DNA of 64,000 nucleotides, from NCBI GenBank assembly GCA_921293015.1, contig OV121081.1, positions 2,046,001 to 2,110,000 on the forward strand, in the 5' to 3' direction. Within the stretch, counting starts at the first letter, position 1. Every line of letters starts with the position of its first letter. The notes under the pieces are model-generated. The model was not told where the DNA came from and did not search any database. It worked only from the letters and a program-made list of their open reading frames with translations. The translations under genes were made by a program, and so were the position numbers. Below, piece by piece: positions 11,801 through 22,650 of the stretch. Source of the stretch: Phorcus lineatus. Lineage: Eukaryota > Mollusca > Gastropoda > Trochida > Trochidae.

Positions 11801-14800
11801 GAGAATAAAAATTGTAACTAATCATACATCATTCACTCAATGCCATCCCCCCACCCCTTTGCCACCTCAATAGGGTTATCAATCAATGCCATCCCTAACC
11901 CCTTTCTCACCTCAATTGAGTGATCCACTCAATGCCCTCCCAACCCCTTTTTCACCTCAATAGGGTGATCCACTCAATGCCATCCCCCACCCCTTTCTAA
12001 CCTCAATAGGGTGATCCACTAAATGCCATCCCCCACCCCTTTTTCACCTCAATAGGGTGATCCACTCAATGCCATCCCCCACCCCTTTCTCACCTCAATA
12101 GGGAGATCCACTCAATGCCATCCCCCAACCCTTTCTCACCTCAATAGGGTGATCCACTCAATGCCATTCCCCAACCCTTTCTCACCTCAATAGGGAGATC
12201 CACTCAATGCCATCCCCCAACCCTTTCTCACCTCAATAGGGTGATCCACTCAATGCCATTCCCCAACCCTTTCTCACCTCAATAGGGAGATCCACTCAAT
12301 GCCATCCCCCAACCCTTTCTCACCTCAATAGGGTGATCCACTCAATGCCATTCCCCAACCCTTTCTCACCTCAATAGGGAGATCCACTAAATGCCATCCC
12401 CCACCCCTTTTTCACCTCAATAGGGTGATCCACTCAATGCCATCCCCCACCCCTTTCTCACCTCAATAGGGAGATCCACCCAATGCCATCCCCCAACCCT
12501 TTCTCACCTCAATAGGGTGATCCACTCAATGCCATTCCCCAACCCTTTCTCACCTCAATAGGGAGATCCACTCAATGCCATCCCCCAACCCTTTCTCACC
12601 TCAATAGGGTGATCCACTCAATGCCATCCCCCAACCCTTTCTCACCTCAATAGGGTGATCCACTCAATGCCATCCCCCAACCCTTTCTCACCTCAATAGG
12701 GTGATCGACTCAATGCCATTCCCCACCCCTTCCTCACCTCAATAGGGAGATCCACTCAATGCCATCCCCCAACCCTTTCTCACCTCAATAGGGTGATCCA
12801 CTCAATGCCATTCCCCAACCCTTTCTCACCTCAATAGGGAGATCCACTCAATGCCATCCCCCAACCCTTTCTCACCTCAATAGGGTGATCCACTCAATGC
12901 CATTCCCCAACCCTTTCTCACCTCAATAGGGAGATCCACTCAATGCCATCCCCCAACCCTTTCTCACCTCAATAGGGTGATCCACTCAATGCCATCCCCC
13001 AACCCTTTCTCACCTCAATAGGGTGATCCACTCAATGCCATCCCCCAACCCTTTCTCACCTCAATAGGGTGATCCACTCAATGCCATCACCCACCCCTTC
13101 CTCACCTCAATAGGGTGATTCACTCAATGCCATCCCCCAACCCTTTCTCATCTCAACAGGGTGATCCACTCAATGCCCTCCCTCACCCCTTTCTCACCTC
13201 AATAGGGTGATCCACTCAATGCCATACCCCAACCCTTTCTCATCTCAACAGGGTGATCCACTCAATGCCCTCCCTCACCCCTTTCTCACCTCAATAGGGT
13301 GATCCACTCAATGCCATCACCCACCCCTTCCTCACCTCAATAGGGTGATCCACTCAATGCCATCCCCCAACCCTTTCTCATCTCAACAGGGTGATCCACT
13401 CAATGCCCTCCCTCACCCATTTCTCACCTCAATAGGGTGATCCACTCAATGCCATACCCCCACACCTTCTTACCTCAATAGGGTGATCCACTCCATGTTC
13501 CATTTTCTCGTGACCCTCTTTCTCAATGACACTCAAAAATCTCTCCTTGCATACATCACATGAGAAGAGGTACTTCTCCTGCATAGCAGAATTGTGGGTG
13601 AGTTTGATATGCTGTTGGAGAGCATCCTTCAAACTGAAGTGTCGGTGGCACTGTGGACACTCATACAGCACATAAGGGTGTGTCCTCGCCATGTGCTCTC
13701 GTAGATGCTTGGAATTCTTCCCCAGATACCAACACTTCTCTTCCACACACTGGAACCTGCTCGACATGTGCTTCTCCACCTGAACAGGTTAGACCATTTT
13801 CTTAACATTTTGGGAATAAACCATTAATATTTAACAAAAGAAATAGGTAACTGACTGTACTTCAATACAAACGTATTTATGTTAACAATCAACAAAGTTA
13901 ATGCAGTTTAAAATAGAATCTAAATGAAGAATTTGTGGCACTATGGAAATAAAAATATCTTAATGTTACCTGCCTTTTCACATAATCATTAAACAATTAA
14001 TGGAATGAACAAAGTTACATTCTGTGAAATGTTGTAAGGCTCAGAATCTCTGAGCAACAATGTCGCCAATGCACTTTATAAAGTTGAGGAAACTAAAGGG
14101 AGACAGGGAAGTAGTAAATGTTATTGAATTCTGATTCAAATCAATGTATGTATCCTGGTGTTCCATGGAATTAAAGTTTCAAAATATTGTCTTAACTAGG
14201 AAACAAACTTAAGGTATTGTGCTTTCCATCCTGACACTAGAGAGAGAGTCTAGAAATAAGCAGTCCAGTCCTAATCATAGCCTTTAACAAGATCTCCATT
14301 TTGATTGTATTCAGAACTTATTCTACATTATATTAATGCAAGACATAAAATAGTGGAGTGGAGTTACTTGCCCCTTTCTTCTAGCACCAAAATTTTTGTG
14401 TTGGACGTCTTTTGAAAAAGGTTGGTCAACTGAACTAACATGCGACTATAGGTGCTGTCTTCAGATCATGTATAGAGTTAGTCAGTATCCCTTAAGGGGT
14501 AATATTTTGTTTCTATAGTAACTTTTATTCCTTAGTACTGGTGTGATTCTAACTAGAATGATACCTGCTCGTCAGAGTAGCTGTGAAGGATGGTCAGGTG
14601 TTGACGAAGCATGTCTGTCGTTGTAAACATCTCCTGACACTCCGGGCAGTGGACAAACTCAAACTTTCGTAGGTCAGTTGGAGGTGCTGTACTCTCACTC
14701 TCCTCTGTTTCATATGTTTTCCTTCTTTTGTTTCTCACAATCTTTTGAGAGACCGATGGACAGTCTAAATCATCCGTTTGGATATCTTCAGAGTCTGATA

Positions 14801-17092
14801 AACAGTCCAAATCTTCACTTTCTCTAAGGCTAAGACCGTCTAAACTGTCTGTTTTTCTTGATCTACACCTCCTTCTATTCTGTTTGTCCACATTTTGTGA
14901 GTTTGTAGAGCAAGGTTCTGACCCAGACTTAGACTGAGTCTTGTCCTTTCTTCTAAGTCTGTACGCCCTCCTTCTCTCCAAACTATTTGAGACTATACGA
15001 GCAGACTCTTTCCTCTTCTTCATCAACTTACAGCTCCCAAACTCAGTATGTTCTCTCAATGCAGCCTTGGATCTGAATTGTTTTCTACATGTGGTACAGC
15101 ATAGGAGTTTTTTGTTTTTGTTTTTCTCTTTCTCTTTCTGTATCAGATTTGGATAGAACATCCTTCTGTACCACCTGACCAGTTGAAGAGCGGTTTTCAT
15201 TGCAGGTCTCTTGTAGAAGTACTTCAGTCTTTCATCACAAACCTTCTCAAGAGGCAGGGCAAATTCTTCATCCAAAGATTCTGATTTCAAAACAAAAGGT
15301 ACACAATCCTCAACAGCACGATCAATCTCGATCATACTCTCATAACAAGCTTCATCCAATGTATTCTCTGAAGTTTCTTCAACATCTGTGTGAGAGGTTC
15401 CTGTCATAACAATACCTGATGATGACATGTTCGTCTCATCAACATTTCCCGATGTGGCACAATGTTTATCATCTCGTATAAGTGTGTCTTTACAGCCAGC
15501 TGTTATGTGTAGGTATGGGTCTTTCTCTTGATGACTGTTACTTGCAAAAGATTCTGTTTCTTTAGAGTTAGTTTTTGCATACAAAGTACCTTTTTTTTCT
15601 ATACAGTGAACTTGAGCAAGCTTAATTGTTAAATTTCCTTTATTTGTAGTCATAGCAGGAAAAGATCTAAGAACCGGTAATTCCTTCGAACCAGTCTTTG
15701 TATCAAAAGACAAGTGCTGTTTCTTAAAGTGAGCATTGAAGAGAATAGAGGTCATTTGACCCTGAACACCTGAATTTGTTGGCAATGATTCTTGCCCTTC
15801 AAAACCAGCATTAACAAGCTGTGATGTTGATGCTTCTTTCTCTTGAGAGCCAATATGAGCAGGCATGTATATTTGTTTCTCTGAACCAGTAATTAAGGAT
15901 GTTTCAGAGCGTGAATTAGCATTTGAAGATGTGTTTCTTCTCAGAATATTGGGCTTTGAGGACAATCTCACTCCCCTAATTCCTACTTTAGGTCTCATCA
16001 CTACTGTATTCAGTTCCTTTTCTGGTCTAGTCATTGCGATGGGTTGTATCATTCCCCCCTCGAATCCATCTTTCAGTGTCTTTAGGTCTGAATTTGGATT
16101 AGTCAGTACTGTTTTAAGTTCTGAATCTGATCTCTTCACTACAATTGGTTGTATTGTTCCAGCCTTGATTCCAGCTTGCAATGTCTTCAGGTTGTTAGCA
16201 TCAACTTTCCTCAGTAGGAGTCCTTTGTTGACAACAACTGCTTTCTTTGCTTTGGAATTGTCATCCTCAGATTCCCCTTTTTCTATTTTGACAATCATAC
16301 TTGAGCACTCAGGCACCCATATTTCTTTGAGTTGTTTTGAGGAATCCTGATTGTCAGTTTGCTCATTTAATTCTTCGATGTCAGCTGGCTCAACCTTCAT
16401 GACCGTATCAACATCAGGGTGCTCCTTCACTAGAGACACAAACTGCTGTTCAATAAGCTCTGCAAGTCTGTGCAGTTTCTGAGCTTTTGCAACATCGATG
16501 AGTTTGAGATAGTTCAAAGATGTCACTTTGATTTCACCTGTGTACAGGTACTTAATTATCAACCCCAGGACGTCTGACGGGATTTCTGAAATATGACCAG
16601 GCATTTTTAATAATCATTGCTTTATTGACATGTATTTTCATTGTCATTATACTTGTAATACTTATAAGTTTATTTTCTCATGTATGTTTGTGTAACAGCT
16701 GACACACTAATAATAGATTATCCTTTCTCATTAGTACTTTTTCTCTTTTTCATTGTTATAACATTTAAAAGGAAATATGCTCACTTGACAAAATGATTAC
16801 AGAAAGCTTTAAAAGGAATGTCATTAAGTTTGCTTTATAAAATGTGAATGATGTATAGGAACTTACCAATCAACACAGCCTGAGTATTGATGTCGATAGC
16901 ACCCATCATGCTTCTGAAAAATTCAGAAACACCACACAAAATAACCCAATGTGCCCTAAACTTTATACCATCTGATGAAAGAATGGACACATCAAAGAGT
17001 AGTCCCCCTTGATACAGCTGCCACAGATTGTGACCCAAGTGGGAGTTGTGGAGGGGATCTTTCACGATCAGTTGTGTCTCTATTTGCTTCAT
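8358..17092 (-). CDS. BTB domain protein with about 13 C2H2 zinc fingers (six coding exons)
   Basis: Coding exons in transcript order are 17092-16867, 16585-14565, 13779-13474, 11610-11474, 10496-10312 and 8836-8358. All junctions are GT-AG and phases join exactly to 3354 nt (1117 aa plus TAA). The ATG at 17092 is preceded by an in-frame TAG and by a likely acceptor at 17108, so a 5' UTR exon lies upstream. The BTB/POZ fold occupies about residues 25-135 (LLFDVSILSSDGIKFRAHWV, then IPSDVLGLIIKYLYTG after the first junction). A long low-complexity middle contains an internal duplication (LKTLQAGIKAGTIQPI and LKTLKDGFEGGMIQPI). Fingers begin near residue 572 (C2HC-like) and 722, and continue nearly unbroken to the C terminus. 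BTB-zinc-finger proteins are typically nuclear DNA-binding regulators that oligomerise through BTB. I cannot name an orthologue. Confidence 0.9.
9101..9677. mobile_element. MITE-like element with ~110-bp terminal inverted repeats, in BTB-ZF intron 5
   Basis: The left arm (about 9101-9212) contains CATCCTGTCT, TACCCTGGGTGTAAACCCC and GTGACCTATGATT. The right arm (about 9564-9677) carries the inverse complements in mirrored order. The arms are imperfect but align along their whole length. The interior lacks any transposase-like frame. Target duplication was not resolved. Confidence 0.75.
10312..10496 (-). CDS. BTB-ZF gene, coding exon 5
   Basis: Acceptor CTTCAACAG, donor GCAA|GTAAGTGC, 185 nt. 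It supplies the histidine half GLKKHVKETH of the split finger, a full finger CQVCGVSFSTRQGMSRH, and the start of CELCSTFHTF, which is completed by exon 6. That last finger has one extra residue between its cysteine and histidine pairs (x13). Confidence 0.87.
10829..11250 (+). mobile_element. Truncated TTAA-type MITE in BTB-ZF intron 4
   Basis: Starts after TTAA (10825-10828) with AGGCACTAGTGCATTAAATT and matches 39359 to about 39795 over roughly 420 bp. The 3' part present in the 39-kb copy is missing. The homology stops within a few bases of the nested donor array, so the array or a deletion removed it. Confidence 0.8.
11262..11510 (-). repeat. Nested tandem array at the donor of BTB-ZF intron 4, nine GTAAGT sites
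   Basis: On the gene strand the exon end CCACAGGTCCAAACA and donor GTAAGTGCTC are duplicated. An 18-bp sub-unit (CAAACAGTAAGTGCTCTT) repeats inside larger blocks that restart with TACTGTGGTCGGCC. Counting away from the exon, blocks hold 2, 3 and then 4 sub-units, so CA|GTAAGT occurs nine times. Distal donors would read an immediate TAA, so only the exon-proximal site preserves the zinc-finger frame. Confidence 0.93.
11474..11610 (-). CDS. BTB-ZF gene, coding exon 4 (one finger and half of the next)
   Basis: 137 nt from acceptor GCTTGTTGCAG to donor AAACA|GTAAGTGC. It encodes finger CSMDGCDMRTWS and the cysteine half of the next (CSYCGRPHRSKQ). That finger is completed by exon 5 (GLKKHVKETH) with correct C-x2-C-x12-H-x4-H spacing, which proves the donor choice. 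The exon end is the first unit of another tandem array. Confidence 0.88.
11832..13493 (-). repeat. 46-bp minisatellite in BTB-ZF intron 3 carrying repeated 5' splice sites
   Basis: About 36 head-to-tail units. On the gene strand each unit reads GGATCACCCTATTGAG, then GTGAGAAAGGGTTGGGGGAT, then a GGCATTGAGT-type tail. The junction ATTGAG|GTGAGA in each unit copies the exon 3 / intron 3 boundary. The exon-proximal unit is the functional one (ATTGAG|GTAAGA at 13474/13473). Much of the array alternates units with AGATCC/CATC and TGATCC/CATT on the plus strand, giving a 92-bp higher-order period. Using any distal donor would run into an in-frame TGA 15 codons past exon 3. Confidence 0.95.
13474..13779 (-). 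CDS. BTB-ZF gene, coding exon 3 (three zinc fingers)
   Basis: 306 nt, phase 0 at both ends. Fingers start at CVEEKCWYLG, CPQCHRHFSL and CDVCKERFLS. The last bases (GGATCACCCTATTGAG) and the donor GTAAGAAGG are the first unit of the 46-bp array filling the following intron. Confidence 0.88.
13780..14564 (-). other. BTB-ZF intron 2
   Basis: Ordinary AT-rich intron between donor GTATCA and acceptor CCTGTTCAG. Unlike the next two introns it has no tandem array at its donor end. Confidence 0.7.
14565..16585 (-). CDS. BTB-ZF gene, coding exon 2 (rest of BTB, linker, first fingers)
   Basis: Acceptor CATATTTCAG lies at 16586-16595, and donor GAGCAG|GTATCA ends the exon. The 2021 nt encode the C-terminal half of BTB, an acidic and serine-rich linker of about 450 residues, a C2HC-like finger (CTTCRKQF, near residue 572) and a C2H2 finger (CPECQEMF, near residue 722). 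Confidence 0.9.
16867..17092 (-). CDS. BTB-ZF gene, coding exon 1 (start codon, N-terminal half of BTB)
   Basis: Encodes residues 1-75 plus one base. The exon ends ATTG with donor GTAAGTTCC. Joining to AAATCCCG of exon 2 gives AVLI-EIPSDVLG, a normal BTB sequence, which confirms the junction. The exon probably extends to 17107 as 5' UTR, after acceptor TTTGCAG. Confidence 0.9.
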
Positions 17093-17460
17093 CTTCTTCC
17101 TCTACAGCTGCAAATATAAAAATTTACTTGTAGTGTTGATATGTGTATGAAAATATTGCTTATACAGCTTGTTTTGTTGTATGTTAACATGAAAGATGTT
17201 AAATAATTGACCAATTCAACGCATAAACAATGGATAAAAGAACTTAAAGATGCTTCATTAGGTTTGCACTCCTATCGATGCCTTTTTCAAATATTGCTTA
17301 TCCAACTTCATTCAACAATATCTTAACAGCAAAATCATATTTTTTCAAATTACAAACTACCTTATTCTAAATTTGACACATACCGCCCAAATTTTGCCAT
17401 AGCTAAAAATCATTGTTTATGTCACTATCATTTGTGTATTTAGATTTCTCTTACTACCTT

Positions 17461-20314
17461 CCCAGGTAGCACACCTACATCGGCCCGATGTCGGCTAACT
17501 AGCGGCACCGTCGGCACTTGTTTTACATCGGCAAACTGCGTCGGGCCGACATCGGACTGATGAGTAAACTTGGAGTTTATAGAATTCTTATATAGAATCC
17601 TTCTCAATAAATGATACGGCCCCTTTTTAGTGACGAAATGAATAAAATGGAAACATAATTATTAATTTCTTTAGATATATAGCTGCTTTGGTTACATGAA
17701 ATTTTTCATGCATCTATTTATTATAAAAAAATATATTTGAAAGTAACTGTATTTTTTTAGCCTTCTGTCTTTAAACATTTGACACCAAAATATTTCACAT
17801 ACAGTTAATATTTTTCTTGAATTGACAATATACAAAATCCTTTTGCTGTGAACATATTTTTTTTTTTTTATACATTCTCTTTTTCCGCATCGCAATCCCA
17901 CTTTTATATAAATGTTTCGTTTTTTATCACTATGCAAGTTTTGATAATAACCCAGTATCGTCTGCTCCAGTTGATGTTACTCAAACTGCGCCTAAAGTTA
18001 AAAGTAAGTATTTTAAAATTTATAATCTTTTCATTGTCTGTGACATTAAAACAGGATTGGTGTACAAAGGTTACTCTTGATCATGTTTGCTGTTGATGAG
18101 TAGATGTTTTAGTATAACCAAATTGCTGTTGCAAAGTTACGGTAATGTTGACCTTCATCATATTATAGGATGGCCATGCCATGGTTGTGTCTTGGCTTGG
18201 TGCACACTGTTCGGTTATTATTGCATAAACAATGAATTAGTCAACTGAAGTCAAGAAGTTGTAATAGATCAGTACCATTTATGTACGCTTTGAAGATAAA
18301 ATATATTAATTGCTGTGTGGTCGGTAACTGAAGCAAACGGTGTGTCACTTTTATAGGTCAGTCACTCGTCACTGAATGTTTTGATGGTTGAGTCACAAAG
18401 TTGAGTGATAATTAACGGATATTATTGCAACTGGATGTTCATGTTGTTTACTGCCACCTGGATTCTTTCCCCAAAGCTTCTGCTAATAAGACAGTGAAAT
18501 TTAAATGTTATTGGCGCTATGTCAAAGTTCACTGACGTTGATAAAAAATTGTGTCATCTCGTAGTCGTAGTGTTTATCTTTACCTTTACAAATGCTTTGT
18601 TATCTATTATAATTGAGGTAAATGTTGCTGTGATAGTATTAAACTGTCACTATGCCAATTTTTCAAATTACTATCAAAATAAGCAAGACAACAACTATTT
18701 GATTTCCATTTCCATTTGACAGCCATTAATATGTTTTTTGAATAAATCGTAGGCCTATGTACAGTGCTGTCAGGTAAAGCTACGCACCTAAGACATACAT
18801 GATCATTCAACCGAGAAAATAAGTGATAAAAACCAATTCATTGTTAAAGTTAAGAGCTTTCATTCAATTTTAAAACTGATTTTTGATGTTTAGGTAAGGA
18901 TAAACCGATAGAGATCGATCAATATGATGGTTTCAAATGACAATTGCTTTGTGAGAAGCAAACTGTTTGATGACATGTTTGCTAGGAATTTTGTCAGTTT
19001 TTACAAATTTGTGCGTTTGTTTGCTAGGAATTTTGTCAGATTTTACAAATTTGTGTGTCTTTTGTGCCATATTTATCAACATTTAAATCCTTTTTACCTT
19101 TTCAAAAATTTCATGATATCATCCAAATTGCCCAAAGATGCTATGACATCAATTTATTACATCGTTCTGATTTTCTAGGTAAAAAATTACTCCATGAAAG
19201 GAATCAAAATCAATGACGACCAGGTACTCATGTGCGAGTTCATTAGATCAAAACAATTGACATTGAATGGGTTTTTATTACGTTAATTAATGCATAAATG
19301 TAATTGGGGTCTAGGGTTTTGATTTTGAGCAATAATAAGTAACCACCAGTATGAGTATGTGAAATATCCAACACTTTTCAGAGTTAATCGCAACTGAACA
19401 AGATGTGAACTCTAGTTATGAGCCTGAAAATCTATGCGGGAGTAATATTAATGGGCAAATATACCCGTTTCTTTTCCAATTTCATCGGAATTCTTTTATT
19501 TCAGGAGGGGATTTGCTTTGCCATCTGTCCAGGAGTACAATACCAGAGTAAGATTTGAGTAAGCATCACCTTTAATCATCAGATTTCCGTTTTTCATACA
19601 TTTTATGATTTTTACAAGAATAACATTTATAATATTTAGTTCTAATTGGTTTATCATATATGATTTTAATCACTATATGTAATGTAATTCTTTATGTTTT
19701 GTAGATATTTAGTAAAGGTAACTAACACAATTTTGGTTTATTTCATAACATATTTACTATATATGTTTTTGTTTTTTTTCAGAGAAAAACTTTATCAGGG
19801 GCTGGTGGGATACTTCTTCTTTTCAAGAAAACAGGAAGCTTCACTGTCAAATTTTACCACCATTGTATCAGTTTTGCTAATAAAAATGCTGTACCGAAGG
19901 AGATGTTTTTCCTGAATTTTTAGCATGTCTCGGTAACACTTGTTTGATGAATACTTGTTTGAATCAGGAAAATTACACCCAGGATATATTGAAGATTGAT
20001 ATAAACTCAGCTGTAAAGTAAGCAGAGGGTAAAATGTCAAAGAGTTGACAGTTCACTAATGATTAGTAATTAACTGTAGACTATACTCGAGCTCAACACC
20101 TGTGAATAAATACTAATTACAAGAAAGCAATGAATTAGTAAATCCATGATGGGACGATACGGGACCGATGCTCAGCCGATATCGTTCGCCGACGTCGGGC
20201 CGATGAATAACCGATGAGCAAAACTTCGCCGGCCCGATGAAGTTAGCCGGTTGTGGGCCGATGATGTTAACAGCATCAGGCCAATGTCGGGCCAATGTAG
20301 GTGTGCTACCTGGG
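17461..20314. mobile_element. 2.85-kb DNA-transposon-like element with terminal inverted repeats
   Basis: The left end CCCAGGTAGCACACCTACAT is exactly inverted at 20295-20314. Similarity continues inward through CGGCCCGATGTCGG-type sequence for about 34 bp. Both subterminal regions are rich in CGGGCCGAT motifs, unlike the AT-rich interior, as expected of transposase-binding subterminal repeats. No long frame is present, so it is non-autonomous. A 42-bp direct duplication (TTTGCTAGGAATTTTGTCAG) lies at about 18978-19060. Short splice-flanked open pieces (17946-18003, 19180-19222, 19504-19548) look exon-like but form no recognised protein. Confidence 0.75.
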
Positions 20315-21164
20315 TTGTTTGTCATGTCAGTGTCCTATGTTTCGCAATGAACGGTTTTGTTACTTAAGCTCAGAAAAGAAAAACACCCATGTTTGAACGA
20401 ATAAGCAAAGTTCAAATTCATTCACATGGATAAAGTCTTATTACAGCCAGGGCCTAAATCGAAGTACCTTGATACATGCACAGACCTCTTAGTTACATGC
20501 TGGACTAAGTTCTAATATGTTAAGGAAACACATTCGGGCAATAAAAGAAGTCATTGATTTAGTTATTGTTGGCAAATTTCCTTGTTTACAGTCCTTTACT
20601 AAAGGCTTTAGATTGTTAAGAATTACTAATTTTCTATCTAGTGGGGTTGCAGCTAGAACTTCTCGACCTAACTTTTACTTCATAAATTTCAAAAAAAGGA
20701 AAAATAGTTTCACACGTTTTACAAGATGATAATTCATCTTTATATTTATATTCATAAAACCATGTTGTTGTAAGAACATGATTTTGACTTTTAGCCTCCC
20801 ATTTACTGTTGGCAATTGACAAATTTAGATGTCGCTGTTATCAAATTTGAGATAAAATAAAAGGAATTATTTATATTTGACTGACCACTGACAATGATGA
20901 CACTGTAATTTGCAGATTTGCTTTTCCCCGAGATCCAACCTGTCACACGCCTTTGTTAGCCTCTTGATGGCATGTCACGAGTCCTACCATGTCGCATTCC
21001 ATGCTTAGAATTTTTTTCTCGATTTTAAATTTATACAATGCATTTGAAGTTGTTTGCAAATACAGAATTCAAAATTTACACCGGAAGTATATAACACGAA
21101 AGTTAATAAACTCCTTACTACGACAAAAACGAAATGTGTAACATAGAGCTTTGCTTTTCCTCGA
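20315..21164. other. Intergenic DNA, nothing recognised
   Basis: AT-rich sequence between two transposon-like elements. Its short frames have no family features. Confidence 0.5.
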
Positions 21165-21616
21165 CTATGCTTGATTCGTTTAAGCGGCGTATAGCCGGGT
21201 TCGGGAACCGGCGTACGACGGGTCAGTAACAGGCTCGAGTTGAATCAAGTATGTTGGCGTAAACACAGGAAGCAGTCATAATACCTCTAATACTAGTTTC
21301 AAAATACGTTTCATCTATATGATAAAAAAAATTTCAAACATTTTGAAATATAACTTTAAATGTCACTATCAAGTTATGGGTTGCCAATTAAATCATTTTG
21401 AGTTGTTATTTTAAAAAATAATGATGACGATAAAATAGTTGTCGAATAGTCGCAACGAAAATATTTGTCCGCCATTATACGCCGGGTTCGCCTGTCATTT
21501 AAAACCGGCGAATCCGGCGTGCTCCTGAGGCGTACTCCGGTTGTAAGTGACTCGCCGCTTTCGTCATTTCCGGCGGCGTACTCCGGATAGTTCGCCGGGT
21601 TACCAATCAAGCATAG
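21165..21616. mobile_element. Candidate 452-bp MITE with CTATGCTTGATT ends
   Basis: CTATGCTTGATT at 21165-21176 is inverted at 21605-21616. GC-rich subterminal CCGGCG/CGCCGG-type motifs occur at both ends in otherwise AT-rich DNA. The short inverted repeat makes this less certain than its neighbours. No target duplication was resolved. Confidence 0.5.
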
Positions 21617-21643
21617 CCCTTGATTCTTTCGAGCCATCCTCCA

Positions 21644-22320
21644 GGGTGCGTTCGATTAGACAACACCTGTGACTCGTGTTCCACACTTGATTAAAAAAAC
21701 GTCTCGTGCAGAACACTAGTGTCAAACACGGGTGACACGAATTTACTCTTAGTCAGACGAGGAGTGAGCGGGTGTAAACATGGCGTCCAAACATTTGGAA
21801 AAGTGAGTTGACAATGTAGAAATGTGATATTTTGCCCTTTTTAAAATTACATTGGAACAAATAATGTTCATTGTTGATTACTTGAAGGTAAATCTAGTAA
21901 ATCTAGTTATATCACACTGCATCAGCTACATTGCACGAGTTAGTGCAGTTTTATTTATAAGTTTATTTACAGCACATGAATGATTTGTCAGGGTGTAGTT
22001 GTCATCATTTTAAAAAGAGCAGCATAACATTAAATTTTGTTGTCAATCGTTTGCTAAAGGACTGAAAATGAATAAAATATTATCAATAATGAATATCTGC
22101 GCACCAAAGGAATTGATTTTTTTATTTTTCCCAGTTTTATGATAGAATTGGTGGTCGACGGAGATACTTTTAATTTGATTGCAACGCCGGAACGCCATCT
22201 TGCGTCACTATGTAGGCCTAAACAACACTTTACGTTTTATTTACTGGACTCTAGCAGTACCAGAGCGCATGCGCAAAATTTACACTCGTGTTGTCCAGTG
22301 TTGTCTAATCGAACGCACCC
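21644..22320 (+). mobile_element. 677-bp DNA transposon derivative with perfect 23-bp TIRs and 3-bp CCA duplication
   Basis: GGGTGCGTTCGATTAGACAA (continuing CAC) at 21644 is perfectly inverted ending at 22320. Flanks are CCA (21641-21643) and CCA (22321-22323). The interrupted sequence CATCCTCCA...CCAAACAGGG exists uninterrupted at about 22594-22610, giving an empty site and the 3-bp duplication. PIF/Harbinger elements make 3-bp duplications, but usually of TWA, so the superfamily is open. Inside, ATGGCGTCCAAACATTTGG at 21780 runs into a donor (AAAA|GTGAGT). An acceptor TTTTTCCCAG precedes an open stretch from 22136, possibly a remnant of an encoded protein. Confidence 0.8.
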
Positions 22321-22369
22321 CCAAACAGGGATGTGCGCATGTCAAGCCCGGCTTACACATCCCTGCCGT
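22321..22369 (+). ncRNA. Small hairpin repeat, copy A
   Basis: CAGGGATGTG (22326-22335) pairs perfectly with CACATCCCTG (22356-22365). An inner AAGC/GCTT helix is possible. A near-identical copy starts at 22594 and two diverged copies lie on the minus strand at 23126 and 28514. Whether it is transcribed is unknown; RNA type is a working label for a structured repeat. Confidence 0.35.
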
Positions 22370-22593
22370 GAACCGCTTCGATTAACCTTTGACCCATGGC
22401 CTTTACCCCCATAAACATGGCGCCGTCGTCTAAATGGCGGGGGATTACGAAAGTATCTTTTTCTGGATATTTTATAAGTAAGTTTTAAATCATGTTTGAA
22501 AATAGATATCATCGCATGTATGGAGGACAGTCCTGTTTCGTAGGGGTGGATTATGAAGACAGATGAGATTCTCCGTGTCTGTCAACAAAAGTA

Positions 22594-22650
22594 CCATCCT
22601 CCAAACAGGGATGTGCGCATGTCAAGCCAAGGCTTACACATCCCTGCCGT
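22594..22650 (+). ncRNA. Small hairpin repeat, copy B
   Basis: Uninterrupted version of copy A: CCATCCTCCAAACAGGGATG, then CGCATGTCAAGCC, then the returning arm CACATCCCTGCCG. It differs from A by one base or so in the loop. Function unknown. Confidence 0.35.

Noticed and set aside
15865..16350. Plus-strand frame of 161 codons
   Set aside because: Antisense shadow of the large BTB-ZF exon 2, with no family features.
22139..22414. Plus-strand frame of 91 codons
   Set aside because: Crosses the right end of the 677-bp element into hairpin copy A, so it cannot be a single conserved gene. Only the part inside the element is kept as a possible remnant.
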